A stretch of DNA of 64,000 nucleotides from the NCBI GenBank assembly GCA_002007465.1, contig LNAC01001223.1, positions 1 through 64,000 of the forward strand, in the 5' to 3' direction. The position numbers were made by a program, and so were the translations under genes. This DNA is from Ailurus styani. Its lineage: Eukaryota; Chordata; Mammalia; Carnivora; Ailuridae. Shown piece by piece: positions 48,267 through 60,424 of this stretch; the first letter of the stretch is position 1, and each line of letters begins with the position of its first letter. The notes below the pieces were generated by a model that had not been told where the DNA came from, ran no database searches, and was given only the letters and a program-made list of their open reading frames with translations.

Positions 48267-49734
48267 CTGCAGGAGACCAAGCATGGGAAGAAAGAGGAGA
48301 AAGGGCCGTGAGTCCACTTGAATAGAAAGATGAAAATCAATATTCAAAAACAGACATTATATCTGCATGGGGGCAAAATCACTACACTCATCAGTGAAGT
48401 CAATCCAATGACCAATCCGTTTTAGTGAGCCAAGAGTGATCAGCCATGTGGGGTATTTGTTAACTTCACCAATCAATTTGGGTAGAACCGTCTCCTATCT
48501 CCTACTATCTCCAGATAGTAGACCTTACTACCTGCAATCAGAATTACCCACCACCATTTCAGATGTTGCTATTCAAGCAAGGGTGAGGAACAGTGGGTAC
48601 ACAAAGCCACTTACAAAGGGCTCTGGACTTTCAAGCTTTTTATCCCCTGGACATGGCATCTCAAGACTGGCTGTCTATATCAAACAAAACAAAACAAAAC
48701 AAAACAAAACAAAACAAAACCATGTCATTTGGCCTAATTCATTGTGATTGCTAGTTATCTGTTCTAGCAAGGCACATATTAAAATAAAATAACTTGAAAT
48801 ATGTCCTTTTTCAGGCAGGGGAGAACACTGTCATACTAGAATAAGTTGGGGCATTGTTGGAGAGTTAGGAAAAAAATAGAATTTTTGCCATAAAAGAAAC
48901 TTATTTTTAGTAGCCAATGGGGCTGAAAGTAGATAGTTTCTATTTTGCTTAAATGTGCATTTTTTTACAATAAAAATGGTAATGCAAAAATAAATGGAGT
49001 TTGCTTTCCTATGTTGTCACAGTAAGCTGCTTGGCTAAATGTTAAGGATTTTTAAATGTCCAATTTCCCTCTGCCACCCCTAACACCCATTAAGTTTGTC
49101 AGACTGACATCATGCTTTGAGTATTGCAAGCCAAATGCTTTTCTATTTTGAAATCACAGTTTGGAAGATATTGTGGGCAATGAATTTAGGAATACATACA
49201 GAACGTAGAATTGAGTGGCCTTTTGAGGAACAGAAATACTCATTTTATCTTTAGACATGAATAGTCTAATAGGCCAGACTGGCTATATCACAAACTCATA
49301 TTATTCTAAAAAGACGGGAATTTCATGATCAGTTATTGGAGTAGAAAATGGGGTATTAATTTTCTAGGGCTTATCCAGGATCCAAATATTTAAAATGTCC
49401 ATTAGGAGAATGGAGAAGTAAAATGGTCTGAGGGTCTGTTATGTACCAGGCAATGTGCTTCATAAAGGGGTCAAAGAGTGATAATTCATCATGGTTCAAC
49501 CTAATATATAACCTATCACAACTTCTAAAACAACTGTAAGACTTTGAAATTGTCACTCCCATCTATAGAGGGGGAAAATGAGGTTTAAAATACTGAACAA
49601 TTTGATGGCTTTCCCACAGGATTTTCCTCTATTTTGCTCTGGTGTTGAGAGTCTCTGGGCCTTAAGAGGTCCTGGTTAATAAAATCTATTATTTGGCTCA
49701 TGAGATGTTTTAAACTCATGTAGATTTTTCTCAC
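48267..49734 (-). other. PTPRD: PTPRD intron, last
   Basis: It is a GT-AG intron of 1468 bp. It contains a (CAAAA)n run at 48681-48720, and a diverged MIR-like stretch on the minus strand at about 49430-49600. Nothing else is recognised. Confidence 0.85.
48681..48720. repeat. (CAAAA)n microsatellite
   Basis: About eight CAAAA units in a row lie in the last PTPRD intron. It may be a useful length polymorphism. Confidence 0.97.
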
Positions 49735-49870
49735 CTCTGTCTGTACCATGGCTGGTCGTTGTGTTCTTAACATTTTGACAGTCTGGAAGATATCTACAAC
49801 TCCTTCATATCTCATTCTTTCCAAAACAATGCTTAGAGTTATGAAGACTCCTGTTCTTCCAACGCCCGCA
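49735..49870 (-). CDS. PTPRD: PTPRD exon: D2 P-loop and following helices
   Basis: This 136-nt exon holds one base completing a serine codon plus 45 residues. It starts with AGVGRTGVF, the part of the phosphatase signature [10 protein letters not shown] after the cysteine, so the P-loop arginine is present. It continues with [20 protein letters not shown] and ends MVQTE. The residues IFQTVKML rather than MFQTVKTL favour PTPRD over PTPRF, from my memory of the paralogues. The acceptor is ATTATGGCAG/T and the donor GAG/GTGAGA. D2 keeps the cysteine and arginine even though family members show little or no D2 activity, and acts mainly as a regulatory and docking module (for example for liprin-alpha). 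Confidence 0.98.
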
Positions 49871-52791
49871 CTGCCATAATAACAAAGACAGTGTTACTGG
49901 ATGTGACGCTCATAGTCTTGACCACATTCACTTGGAGGTAGACAAATCTGCGCCCCCTTCCATATTACACCAGGTCCTTCCACAGCAGTGTTCAGGAAAA
50001 TGTGGTATTGGGTTCATGAAATGACTATTCTTGGGATAATGTGTCGTGGTAAAATGTGAACGTGAATGTGCAGTAATTAAGATTAAGTCCAATATAGTAG
50101 AATGGCTTTTCACTGGGATTATACTCCATTTTGGAAAGATGCAGGAAACATAAATATTGCAAAGTAAATATATACAGGAAAAGGTAAAGTATAGGTTAGT
50201 ACTCTTCATGCAGATCCTGCAATTGTAGACCTTGCCTGCTTAATATTTTTAAATTATGGAATAATTCAGGTAAGGTGAGAAAAACTCAGTGTCTTCAAGT
50301 TTTCTAGTATATTATTTACTTCTTGTGGTCACAATCTATGCAGGATGTTTCATCACTTAGACATATAAATAAGTAAGAAGGCGTATATACTATTCAGATT
50401 GAAACGTCAGTTTTGATATGAGAAAACAGATTCTGTTATGGGGTTTTGATATGTGATCCTTATTCCGTCTTTAGAAGGGTCAGTGAATATCTTATATTTA
50501 CAGACTGTGTAAATGTATATACATTTGTTCTCTCTACTGAAACTGAGAACTTTAACAGATTCTCAAAGGGGTCTCTAACCTTTAAAAAAAAAAATGGTTG
50601 CGCCTCACTGAGCTTACCTACTACTTTTAGATGTTCAGCAGCTAAAACACCAGGATTCTTTCTACCATGTTAGCAAGGTTTTGGGTTTGTTTTCTTTATT
50701 GTTTTAAGATAATTCCAGAATGTTCACTGCAGCAAGAGGAGAAAATTAATTCATAGCTTTTGTGCTCTTAAAAAGTAGGGAAGTATCTGGAGGTTTAGGT
50801 AATGAGGAGAAAAGTGAATAATCTGAAAAATCCCTACATTTCTGGATCCTAATTAAATGGCATGTGTAATGCTTGGGTACAGGCTGTAGAAAATGGATGG
50901 ATTCATTTACTTGGGGATGTAGCTGACAGGCATATATAAATAGTGTGTCCCTTTACAAACTGGTTTTCTTTTTTTTTTTTTTTTTAAGATTTTGTTTATT
51001 TATTTTACAGAGAGAGTGAGAGAGCACAGCAGGGAGAGCAGTAGAAGGAAACAGAGAAGTCGGCTCCCGGCTGAGCAGGCAGGAAGCCTGATATAGGGCT
51101 CTATCCTAGGACCCCAGGATCATGACCTGAGCTGAAGGCAGACGCTTAATCATCTGAGCCACCCAGGAGCCCCTCAAACTGGGTTTTCTAAAGAGTCCAA
51201 ACCAAAATGGTAAGTGAGGCTTTAAAATCCAGGGGCAGTCTTTACACAGTGGCTGAGGATGTCCAGGAGCAAAGAAGGCTCCTGTTAAGATGGAGCAGAT
51301 GACCTCGAAGGTCGCCTTCAACCCTGAAAGTCTCTCTTACTCCTAAGAGGCTGTGATTTATGATCTTTTTTTTTCTCTGAATGGCCCAGGTATTCTAGAG
51401 TCTATTTAACAAGATATAGTTAAACTCCATATTCTAAAGGAATATTTAAATCATTAAAGGAATTTTAAATCACAGCAAAAGCAATGGGAACACACATTTA
51501 TACACTTATGGTAATGTCTAAAGTTAAACATATACGTTAAATATATTCTTTTTTATAGCCTATGCTAGAGTTTGAATTAGCATTTGGGCAAATTATGTGG
51601 AAAGTGAAGGGAAATATCCAGGTAATTTCAGTCCAGTCTATACCATCTACTCTGTCTGAATATTTGATTCCATATGTTGTTCCCTACATGATCTTTGGTT
51701 GTCTAGAGTAACCAAACTCAATACAAAGCAAATATGAGTAAAGAAGGTCTGCTGCTCATTAGAATATATCATCCCTGGGGAACATCATGCCCTCAAAAGG
51801 ATCTTTGCGAGATTCTAAGATTCTATCATAGAGCTACATGCTGACAAAAGTGAGGCTAAAATTCAGCTATCTTAAAGCCCGAGTTGTATATATCTCCCAT
51901 TTTGAGAGCTTGTCTCCCCTTTCACTAAGAATTGTAGTTTGGAATTTGTCTTTCTCTCTTCTTTCTCCTTCATCCCTTCTTTCCTTCCTTTTTCTTTTTT
52001 TGAAGCAAAGTAAATTGTTAAACTCTCTCAAGATTTTGACCACAAAGAGATTAGAAACTGAGACTTCAAATTGCTAGAATCTGAAAATATATTAGTGTAA
52101 ATAAAATTAGGTGAATTCCTTTTGCTGGAAGGTTTCTGCCTAACAACTTCCCAAAGCACTAAATTTATGGTGAGTGTCCTTTCTGAACCATTACTTGCTA
52201 TTTCTATTAACTTCAATGACTTGAATTATAAAATGCGGTGGAAACTATTGAAAATAATTAACTTGAAGGTGCTTCATTTTCTGATATAGCAACAATTTTC
52301 AGGCAAATTGCAATTTTAACCGAGGTACCATTCTAATCATTTACTGACTGGCAAGAATTACTATTGTCATTAAGGCTGGATAACTATTTATGGTTTTCCT
52401 GAAAAAGATAAACATAGGAGATAGATACAGAAAGAGTTATCAGTGTAATGTCATGGAAATAAAACAAGCAAGAGATGATTAACTGAACAAATTTTCACTA
52501 GCAGATGTATCAACAATTCCTGTTAAGGCAAACTACGCAGTTTGGTTTTTTTTACAAGAGGCAAAATTTGGGGATAAAAATTTTACCTCTGGTTATTTTC
52601 ACTTTATGGAAAGAGAGAAATGAGTCTTCCTTGCTTAAGATTTTACAATATATTTCTGAGAATAAAATATCAATTATGCAGATTCATTCCAATTAGCTTT
52701 ACTGACAAAGAATAGACAACAATGCACATTTTCAAAGTTATTAGCACATTAATCACAAATGGAAACTCATCATTCTTAATTCTTCACTCAC
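49871..52791 (-). other. PTPRD: PTPRD intron
   Basis: It is a GT-AG intron of 2921 bp with phase 2. It contains one Can-SINE (50970-51174). I recognise nothing else, and the scattered open frames are not gene-like. Confidence 0.85.
50970..51174 (-). mobile_element. Can-SINE in a PTPRD intron, older subtype
   Basis: CAAACTGGTTTTCT at 50956-50969 and CAAACTGGGTTTTCT at 51175-51189 flank it. The head on the minus strand is GGTGGCTCAGATGATTAAGC. It is the only full SINE I see within the gene part of the window. Confidence 0.94.
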
Positions 52792-52946
52792 CTGCAATGG
52801 ACTGAAATGGGCCCATCTTGGCCAAACTGCTCTTTTGTTTTATGGACTTGGCCAATGAAGTCAATAAATCCTTCTCCAGACTTTGGCACTCCTTGTTCTG
52901 GCCAGTCAGTGAACTGGAACTGCCTCACTGTTCGGGACTGACCGTC
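52792..52946 (-). CDS. PTPRD: PTPRD exon: D2 WPE loop to catalytic-site cysteine
   Basis: This 155-nt exon gives 51 residues plus two bases. It runs from [12 protein letters not shown] through TDWPEQGVP to GPISVHC plus AG of the split serine codon. The general-acid loop is WPE, not the WPD of active PTP domains, a hallmark of the weakly active LAR-family D2. The cysteine of the HC motif is retained. The acceptor is TCTCTCTAAAG/GAC, the donor CAG/GTGAGT. KSGEG and SVHC (not TGEG and TVHC) fit PTPRD or PTPRS rather than PTPRF, and WPEQGVP rather than WPEQGAP fits PTPRD, from my memory of these paralogues. Confidence 0.98.
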
Positions 52947-54849
52947 CTTTAGAGAGAAAGCCACATTCCCAGCCACAAAGAAGGATGCCAGGAGGATTCA
53001 GCCAGTATACAGACCATAGCAGTAAGAATGTTTTGTTTTTTTTTTTCAAGAAAGAAGAAAAAGGGGGGGATTAAGAAAAAGTTAGAAACATGTTTAACTA
53101 GAAACTTAGTTACACGTGTATCTTATCTGTTATTAACACTGCCTACAGTCACATATATTTAAATTGCAAATTCATTCTGGCAATGCCCAGGTAAAAACCT
53201 GGGTTCTTGAAGAATCATCTATTTTCCAGAAGAGTAAATGTTTCTGAGACCCAAAATCTGCTTTCAAAATCAAAGTGGACCCACTATACTCAATTTCAAA
53301 AATTTCAGAAATCAATAACTTAATATCAAAAGGAGCACCCAGGCATGTCATCCAGACCAAAGATTTTGCTATTGTCACAATAACTTCACATCTGCCGTGC
53401 TTGCTTATTTCTAGCACTGTCAAGTGACAAATAGTGACACTGAAAGGATCTGACACAAACTGGGTAGCTGTTAACCCGGATGCCCCACATGTCTCAGAGG
53501 CATACAATTTTTAGCTGTGGCAGTGCACACAGCATGTGCTGTTCAACTACGCTGTTGAGTGGGAAGTGAGGTGTCCCTCAAGGAGAGGAAAGAAATTATT
53601 AGCAAATAAACACTCTATTCTGAAAAAAGGACTCTTCTGGCTGACCAAGGGAATTAAGGCACAAGTGGGGGGCTTTAATAGACCAAACAGTGGAAAGAAA
53701 ACAAGCTGGATAGAAGAGGAGTCTTTTCTGAAGTGATTAGTCAAAACTGCTCTGACTCATGAAAAATAAATGGTTTGAGAAGGAGCTACTAATGTGCTTC
53801 GGATTCCTTCTAGAACAGTGTTTTCAGACGCACAACAAAAGCAGAAGGGACCCTCTGTTTACAGAAATAGGAATAACAATAATGCCCTCCAACTTTCTTC
53901 TCTGAATCCACTGAGAGGGAGAGAATCCAAATTCCAAGCTTGGAGAGACTGATCTTGTTTGAAGAAGCCCCGCTCCCACTTAAGCTTCAACTTGCTCCTC
54001 CTTTCCATTTTTGTAACACCTCTTTCCCCTTTAAAGGTCTTTTGGATATGGGTGTGTGTTCCCAAGTAGACAGAGACCCAATCTTTTTCATTTAGTCATA
54101 CTGAGAGGTAGGGATGGCTTAGCTCGAGATGGGCACAAATCCACTAGTCTTGTGGCTTCCACAGGAACAGGGCATATTCCTGATGGCATCATTTGATAAA
54201 GCAGGAAGATCACAATAACTTGGTGAGAACACTCAGGAATATGAAAATAACTGCTTGATCCCATTATTAACTTATGGATGGTTACCATGGAAGCATGATT
54301 TACTTCCCTCTGTTTCTGGAAATGTTTGGAAACCACAAAAAGGAAGCCAAAGGCTAGGTAATGCAGATTTGTTCTCCTCTAAATATCCTGGAGATTTCAT
54401 TTCTGACCACAGTTGCTTTTAGCAGCAAGAAGAGGTCATGTGCACAAACCCTTACTATTTAGAGGAGAGACCAGCTGACTCCATTTAAAGGTTACCTGTT
54501 TAACAAAACTGCATTCCAAGTGCCAACTTGCTTTCTATACTGGAAAGTTCAGATGAGAAACACACTAGGAACACAAACAGCAAATGCTGTGGCAGCTAAG
54601 AAAATTATAAAATCACAGGGAGACTTTTTTAATAAAAAGATTGTGAACAGGTTCTTACTTCAATATTTCTTTTGCTTTTTGAGATCAGATTTAATTTGGG
54701 CAAGTGAGGAGTAGTAAAGAAGGTGTGTCTGCTATTTGCAGAGCCTGGTCCCTAGTCTTTATCATCAGAAATGGTTGGTGAGTTTGCTTGGAATGTACTT
54801 AAGATTTTTTCACTCACACATCTATCTTCAAATTCTGAAAGGGCACAGT

Positions 54850-54882
<33 letters not shown>

Positions 54883-55944
54883 TTTAAATAATGGGGTGGG
54901 TCATCAAGGCATGCTTACTTGGGCAACTCAAAAACGAGCCCGACAGACTTAACTGCTACCTTGAGAATGGTCACCTTCAGAGTAGTTAAGATTTCAGACT
55001 TTCTGGGATTAACAGGTCTGCCACCTAGGCCAACCATCCTGCTAAACAATTTCTCCTTCACTTTAGGTCAACAGCCATGGCACGGCTTTGGGGATTAGCA
55101 AACAATCTCTAAACATGAGTATTGGTTGGAAAAGCTCCTTTCCAGAAAAAAAAACAATGGATCAAGTAAATAGCTCTGTCCTGGATCTTTATTCAACCCA
55201 CCTACTGTGACAGTTCCAAAAACAAAGCAGGGCTTTGGACTGACCCCACTCTCTCCTAAGATGTGTTTGTAATCATGGTTTGAAAGTGGCCAAAGGCAAG
55301 GATATTAAAGTTTATGCATAGAACATCTTACATCAGGGCTGAACCTTGGACTCAGCAATCTAGATAAGAAATGCAGAATGAAAATTAGCCAACAAGGGTC
55401 ATGGGTGCAGAGCTCTCATGGACAGACACATTAGCACACTGAGGAATAAACCATGCCAGAAATCAAATTAGAATGTGCAAAGCTTGTCAGAGTCTCCTAA
55501 AGAATGCCATTTGCTCTGCAGTTTTAAAATCATACCAAATTAACCTCCAAGCCCACATGACCTAAAGGGCTTTGCAAAACAACAACATATTTACAGCCTC
55601 AAGTAATGAAGAAGTCAAAAAGCTCCAAAGAGAATGAACTGAGAAAGTGAATGTAAGCACACCCAACCAATCAGTAAATGCTTCCCAGGACACACACTTA
55701 CCAAGTATATCCCCAAAGTGGGGCTGCCAGATGTTACATTTGAATGGAAGCCAACCCTGGGTTTGTGAGAACACTTGCCAGACAGAGGAAAAGTTACTCT
55801 TATATTAAAAAACAAAACAGTCCTCCAAGATCAGTTATTTCTTTTCACTTTGGCAAAATGGTCATTTGGCAAATATTTCTCCCAGAGACATATTTTAGAC
55901 TGCTTTTCAGCTAATGGTTAAGAACATAAGATTGGTTAACTTAC
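52947..55944 (-). other. PTPRD: PTPRD intron, repeat-poor
   Basis: It is a GT-AG intron of 2998 bp in phase 0. I see no SINE, LINE or LTR in it, only a T/G-rich run with TTTTG units at about 54850-54885. Confidence 0.75.
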
Positions 55945-56070
55945 CCTGGCATCTGTGACCTTGAATTCTCTTAGGATATATTGTGGCATGTTGTACTCGG
56001 CCATGGGATCTACAACAAAGTACTGGTATCTGGCAGATCGTTCTGCTGGCCAGTATTGGTGACATTTCTC
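55945..56070 (-). CDS. PTPRD: PTPRD exon: central D2 beta-sheet segment
   Basis: This 126-nt exon encodes 42 residues in phase 0 at both ends. It starts [15 protein letters not shown], matching the conserved KCxxYWP motif of PTP domains, and ends REFKVTDAR. Its residues come just before the WPE-loop exon and form the core strands of D2. The acceptor is CTCTCCTTTTAG/GAG and the donor AGG/GTAAGT. The protein part is so conserved among LAR members that it does not by itself separate the paralogues. Confidence 0.97.
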
Positions 56071-57309
56071 CTAAAAGGAGAGAAGATTAATGTCAAACTA
56101 TACAAAGTACCAATAAAATTTTATCTGTCTTCTATCAATCTCTATATTTAATTTCTTTCTCTCAATAAAAATTAAAAATTCAAGGCTATTCCAATTGCAT
56201 GTGACCCATTTTCTCTTTGAAACCATAAGGTCCTTGAGAATAGGAAAGTCATATGGTTTACTATTTGGTCAAGGCATCAAGTACAGTCCTGGCATACAGT
56301 AGCTTATTAATAAACATCAGTTGAATTAAATACTTTGATAGGGTACGTGTCTTCATACCCACAATTCTCCAAAGAGTAACATCGGTCCTTGGATATAATG
56401 CTGGCCCTATCAATCATGCATTGCACCACCAGAGTAGACTTGTGTCACTGTGCTATGGAACGAACAGGACCATCAAGTATGAATACAGAAGGGAATTTCC
56501 GTCTTGATCGGGTCCAGTCTCCCTTGTCAGCTGAGGTTTGGCTAAATCTTGCAGAGTCTCAACTATGACTAGTCAGAATAATTGGGTTACTTTCGTAGTT
56601 TGGCATTTTTTGCTCTCTTTATGTGCTTTAAATGAGGAGTTTTAGATCCACCTCCATATTTATACAAGGAAGAGAGAAAGAAAATATCTTAAGCAAATAT
56701 AATAAAATGCTTACATCTATTGAATCTAAGTGGTTAAGTCCTTAGGTATTTCTAATACTATTTTACGTATTTTTCAGAATAACCATTTTCAAAAAATAGA
56801 TCTGAGATTACCAGATTATATCCATGGGAAAACTATGTAACTTTCTTTCTTCTTTTTTTTTTTTTACTATGTAACTTTCTAACATGCTATTCAATATGGG
56901 GTGGAGGGTGAGCAGGTAAGAATTTACTTCAGATGAAAGAAAGTCAAGTTTCTTCACACAAAGAAATGATGGCACATTTGCTCATGAAACTCCAGCTTGT
57001 CCAGGGAGAAAGGAAAAAAAACAAAAAACAAAAAACAACTATGCTGAGAGTTGGGACCAAAGTCAAACAGGGACATCTCCTTCTTTGCTCCTATGATCAT
57101 GCTGCATTGGAAACAAAATACTAGATCTTTCTTCAAAAAACACAAATTAAAGAATTTGATGTGGCTTTGTAAATTAAAAACCAACACAAAAGTAATGAAT
57201 GGCCCAGAATGCGTCTGGAGAACTCCACATTTCCAAGAAATGATGCTGGCCCCTGGGTTATTAAAAATAAATCATCATTTCTTCATAGAGTGAAAGTAAA
57301 GACACTCAC
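56071..57309 (-). other. PTPRD: PTPRD intron
   Basis: It is a GT-AG intron of 1239 bp in phase 0. An L2-like 3' end on the plus strand lies at about 56220-56335 ('AAGGTCCTTGAGAATAGGAA', 'CAGTCCTGGCATACAGTAGC'). Nothing else is recognised. Confidence 0.8.
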
Positions 57310-57436
57310 TCTGCCCATCTCACGCAGCTTGGTGAGCATCACAACAATGGTGGAATTGTGTTCCCAGAGCATCCGCCAGAAATCTTCAGTGGTCTCTGCT
57401 AAGGGCCCCTGGGTAGCGATGTAGGCTTTCTGTTGT
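57310..57436 (-). CDS. PTPRD: PTPRD exon: D2 'ATQGPL...DFWRM' segment
   Basis: This 127-nt exon gives one base completing the arginine codon (AG/A) plus 42 residues. It carries [20 protein letters not shown], the universal PTP motif around ATQGP and DFW, then [25 protein letters not shown] rather than ALWEN favours PTPRD or PTPRF over PTPRS by my recollection of the family. The acceptor is GTAATTCAG/A and the donor AGA/GTGAGT, whose last exon base is A, a slightly weak but normal site. Confidence 0.98.
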
Positions 57437-58051
57437 CTGAATTACAGAGAATAAAAGTAGTATGTTAAAGTAATCAGAGAATATGTAAAGGTTCACATTT
57501 GATATATAAACATGAAACCCACTAATGAAAACTAAAAACATATTATCAGGGAAAATGCAGTAAATGTCCATTAAGATTGTGTAAACAAATGAGAATATTT
57601 CATACATTTTGGGGGTTTTGCAAAAGAAATTGCTTTGTTAATATTATGATGTATGTCTTTATTATTATTATTTAAATTTTAGTGTAACCCTAATAGCTTA
57701 GTTTTGTAGATCATATAAATCATTTAAAAAACAGTGGTGTGGCTTCATTTTGTAGATATGACTCTTACACAATCTACTAAAATTATGAAATATGGTGTAA
57801 AACAGCTTCTTCATTAACTCCTTCCACAGCCAAATGAATTCTGAAGGAAGAGTGCAAAAGACCAGATTAAAGATTCCATGACTGCTTCTTACTCCTATAA
57901 AAAATAATAAAAAAACAAATACCAAGGGACCGAATGCTGACCGATGCAGAAAAAAGATGCTTTGAATTGAGATGAAATTCATTCTGACTGTGAAACTAGA
58001 GCACATGTAAATATCAAGGCTTTGGACTGTCAGGGGAGCAAGGGTATATAC
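57437..58051 (-). other. PTPRD: PTPRD intron
   Basis: It is a GT-AG intron of 615 bp in phase 2. No repeat or other feature is recognised. Confidence 0.85.
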
Positions 58052-58230
58052 CTGTATCCATCAATAAAACTGGCATTGATGTAATCAGATCCTTCTACCC
58101 CTCGGATAGGCTGCAGGCATACCCTTGTGGATTCATATGGCATAATATTAACAAGGCGATTTTTGAATTTATTACATGGAAGATTGGCACTGATGAATCT
58201 TGAGGTGTGAGCTTTAGAGCTGGCTAGACG
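58052..58230 (-). CDS. PTPRD: PTPRD exon: start of D2 with the substituted KNRY loop
   Basis: This 179-nt exon gives 59 residues plus two bases. It opens [12 protein letters not shown], carries [15 protein letters not shown] and ends [13 protein letters not shown]. Active PTP domains have KNRY here, where the tyrosine grips phosphotyrosine; D2 has NRL, the second classic change behind its low activity. [10 protein letters not shown] is the segment that best distinguishes PTPRD from PTPRS and PTPRF, whose equivalents I recall as NIMPYE(L/T)xRV and NILPFELTRV. The acceptor is TCTATTCAACAG/CGT and the donor AG/GTATAT. Confidence 0.97.
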
Positions 58231-58655
58231 CTGTTGAATAGAAGAAAAGAAAAAAACATCCAACAAAGATAATTTTAGCCTACAGTTAGACGCAACGTAC
58301 ACAAGATTTCCTCTTTAGATATAAAGCTTATGTTTACTTTAAAGGAAAGGACTCTTCAAATTGCACTGCTTTTCACTGCTACCTAATGATTCCATATAGT
58401 TTACCAAATTTTTAAATATGTTCCAAGAGTATGATCTCTCAATTTAAATGAGGGTACAGAAGACCTCGAGGTATTGTTAGGAGGCAAAGAACAGAAAAAG
58501 GAAAGAGAAGAAAGTGTTTTATAGTCAGACACTTGAGAAGGTCAAGTGAATCTTGTAACTTCAGAATCTGAAAGGTTAAGAAAGTGAAGCCACTACTCAA
58601 AGATAATTCCAGAATGACTTGCTCCTGAATTACCACATCACATCCAATATCGTAC
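58231..58655 (-). other. PTPRD: PTPRD intron
   Basis: It is a GT-AG intron of 425 bp in phase 0. Nothing else is recognised in it. Confidence 0.85.
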
Positions 58656-58941
58656 CTTAAATTCAAGCTCCATTCCTGTGACATTCTCTCCTGCTTCTAT
58701 TTGTGTCAGCTTCTGAATGTAGGCATATAAGTTTCTAGCTGGCACTTCGGTATTTCCACAAGTCACTGCTTCTAACAGTGCATCATGGATAAAGATATAT
58801 TGGTCTTCTGTTTGAACCATGTAATTCCTCTGGGCTCTCATTAAAGTTACATGGCCATAAATATCTACAGTTTTTTCATGCTTTATTCTTTCTAACATGG
58901 CATCTATTACGATGAAACAACCAGTCCGGCCAACTCCCGCA
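58656..58941 (-). CDS. PTPRD: PTPRD exon: end of D1 and D1-D2 linker
   Basis: This 286-nt exon gives one base completing a serine codon plus 95 residues. It starts AGVGRTGCF, the part of the D1 signature after the catalytic cysteine (which lies in the next exon upstream, outside the window). It continues with [19 protein letters not shown], then [18 protein letters not shown], which includes the Q-loop glutamines of an active PTP domain, and ends in the linker [13 protein letters not shown] and MELEFK. D1 carries the phosphatase activity of this synaptic receptor. The acceptor is TTTTTCTTGTAG/T and the donor AAG/GTACGA. Confidence 0.98.
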
Positions 58942-59637
58942 CTACAAGAAAAACAAAGAGAAAAGAAAAGCCCAAATAAATCTATCAGGAAACCAAAACA
59001 TAAACTTTTATTTTAATTCTCACTAAGTGGGTTTTAAACCCATTAATTCTTTTCAACTAGGTGTTGGGATTATTATGGAGCACTCCAAAGTAAAAAGTAT
59101 TGTCAAGTCACTACAACCAGAGGATAGGGAATCAAATACCAAGTAAAATCAATTTGGTTTCAAAATGTAAAGAATTAAATCCATAATTACTGTGGTCCTA
59201 GATCATGTAACACAAAGTAGACATCACTTTGAAACTGTTAAAGAAACAGAAACATTTAGGTTATTTACATTAGAAGACATTTTAAAAATTGGTTAAGATC
59301 TAATCAGGTTTTATCTTTTTGTAAAACTTCTCCATCTATTTCAGTTCAATTCATGAAATAAAAACTAGAAAATCACTCAATCTGAAGCATTTCATATTGT
59401 AAAACCCAGCAAGGAAGTTCTAAAATCAACTTAGTGGGAAATAGATAATGAAAATATTAAAATGTTGCACACTAAAAAAAAGGTACAGGGTAATTTCAAT
59501 GAAAATAAATTCCTAAAAATATAATTACTAGAGAGTAGGTGTGCTTTTTGTTTTTACCCCCTTCTCCTCCAGAGTCGAACGTATTTTGGAATTCTAGGTG
59601 ACATTCAAGTATTCTGTGTGGGAAAATAAAAGACTTA

Positions 59638-59916
59638 AACTTTCCATAGTTTGGCTATTGTGGACATTGCTGCTATAAACATTCGGGTGCACGTGCCCCT
59701 GAGGAACACTACCTTTGTGTCTTTAGGATAAATACCCAGTAGTGCGATTGCTGGGTCGTAGGGTAGCTCCATTTTCAACTTTTTGAGGAATCTCCATACT
59801 GTTTTCCAGAGTGGCTGCACCAGTTTGCATTCCCACCAACAGTGTAGGAGGGTTCCCCTTTCTCCGCAACCTCGCCAACATCTGTCATTTCCTGACTTGT
59901 TGATTTTAGCCATTCN
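59638..59916 (-). mobile_element. young L1 ORF2 fragment ending at an assembly N
   Basis: On the minus strand it encodes an uninterrupted stretch of the ORF2 C-terminal region with '[20 protein letters not shown]' and 'YDPAIALLGIYPKDTK'. This is by far the best preserved L1 coding piece in the window. It begins at N (59916) and stops abruptly near 59638 within ORF2, without 3' UTR or A-tail. The rest of the element is probably hidden in the gap. Confidence 0.9.
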
Positions 59917-60424
59917 TTTTTAAACTCCATTACTTTGGGACTTATGGGTCATTTTCCAGTTGGTGGAACCTGATTCAAAGAAGAGAAGGTGAAAGAGTGA
60001 GCAAAACCCAAAGACAAGATCCGCTGTTGCAAGGATACAATCTAATTTACTGAACTGGATTACAGAGTCGAGTGCTTGAAACATTGGAATTTCCTCAAGT
60101 GTTGAAAAGAATACTAACAAAATAACACATCTGTGTTCTTAAATCTATATGTAAGCCTTGTTTGTCTCTTATCAAACTCTTTAGAGTGATTCTGTTTATA
60201 TGTCAAGTATGGTTGAATCCAAAATATTTTTCTCCTCCTGATCATGGATATTTACCTGGTTGGAAAACGTGTAATCAACAGGAATAGGTATCCATCACCA
60301 CCACAGACACTAAGCAACAGACAGTCTCCTTCATTAGCTACATGCCACTGTTCCCCGTCATTTGTGTATCTGTGTGGTCATTTATTCATCCATCTGTCCA
60401 CTGACATATCCTTCACTTCATTCT

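Noticed and set aside
27054..48720. CRISPR-like or regulatory repeat arrays at the CA and CAAAA runs
   Set aside because: They are simple microsatellites without spacers, in a mammalian genome.
48198..58941. Assignment to PTPRS or PTPRF instead of PTPRD
   Set aside because: [22 protein letters not shown] and IFQTVKML together fit PTPRD best, and the kilobase-sized introns fit the very large PTPRD gene. A full alignment would settle it.
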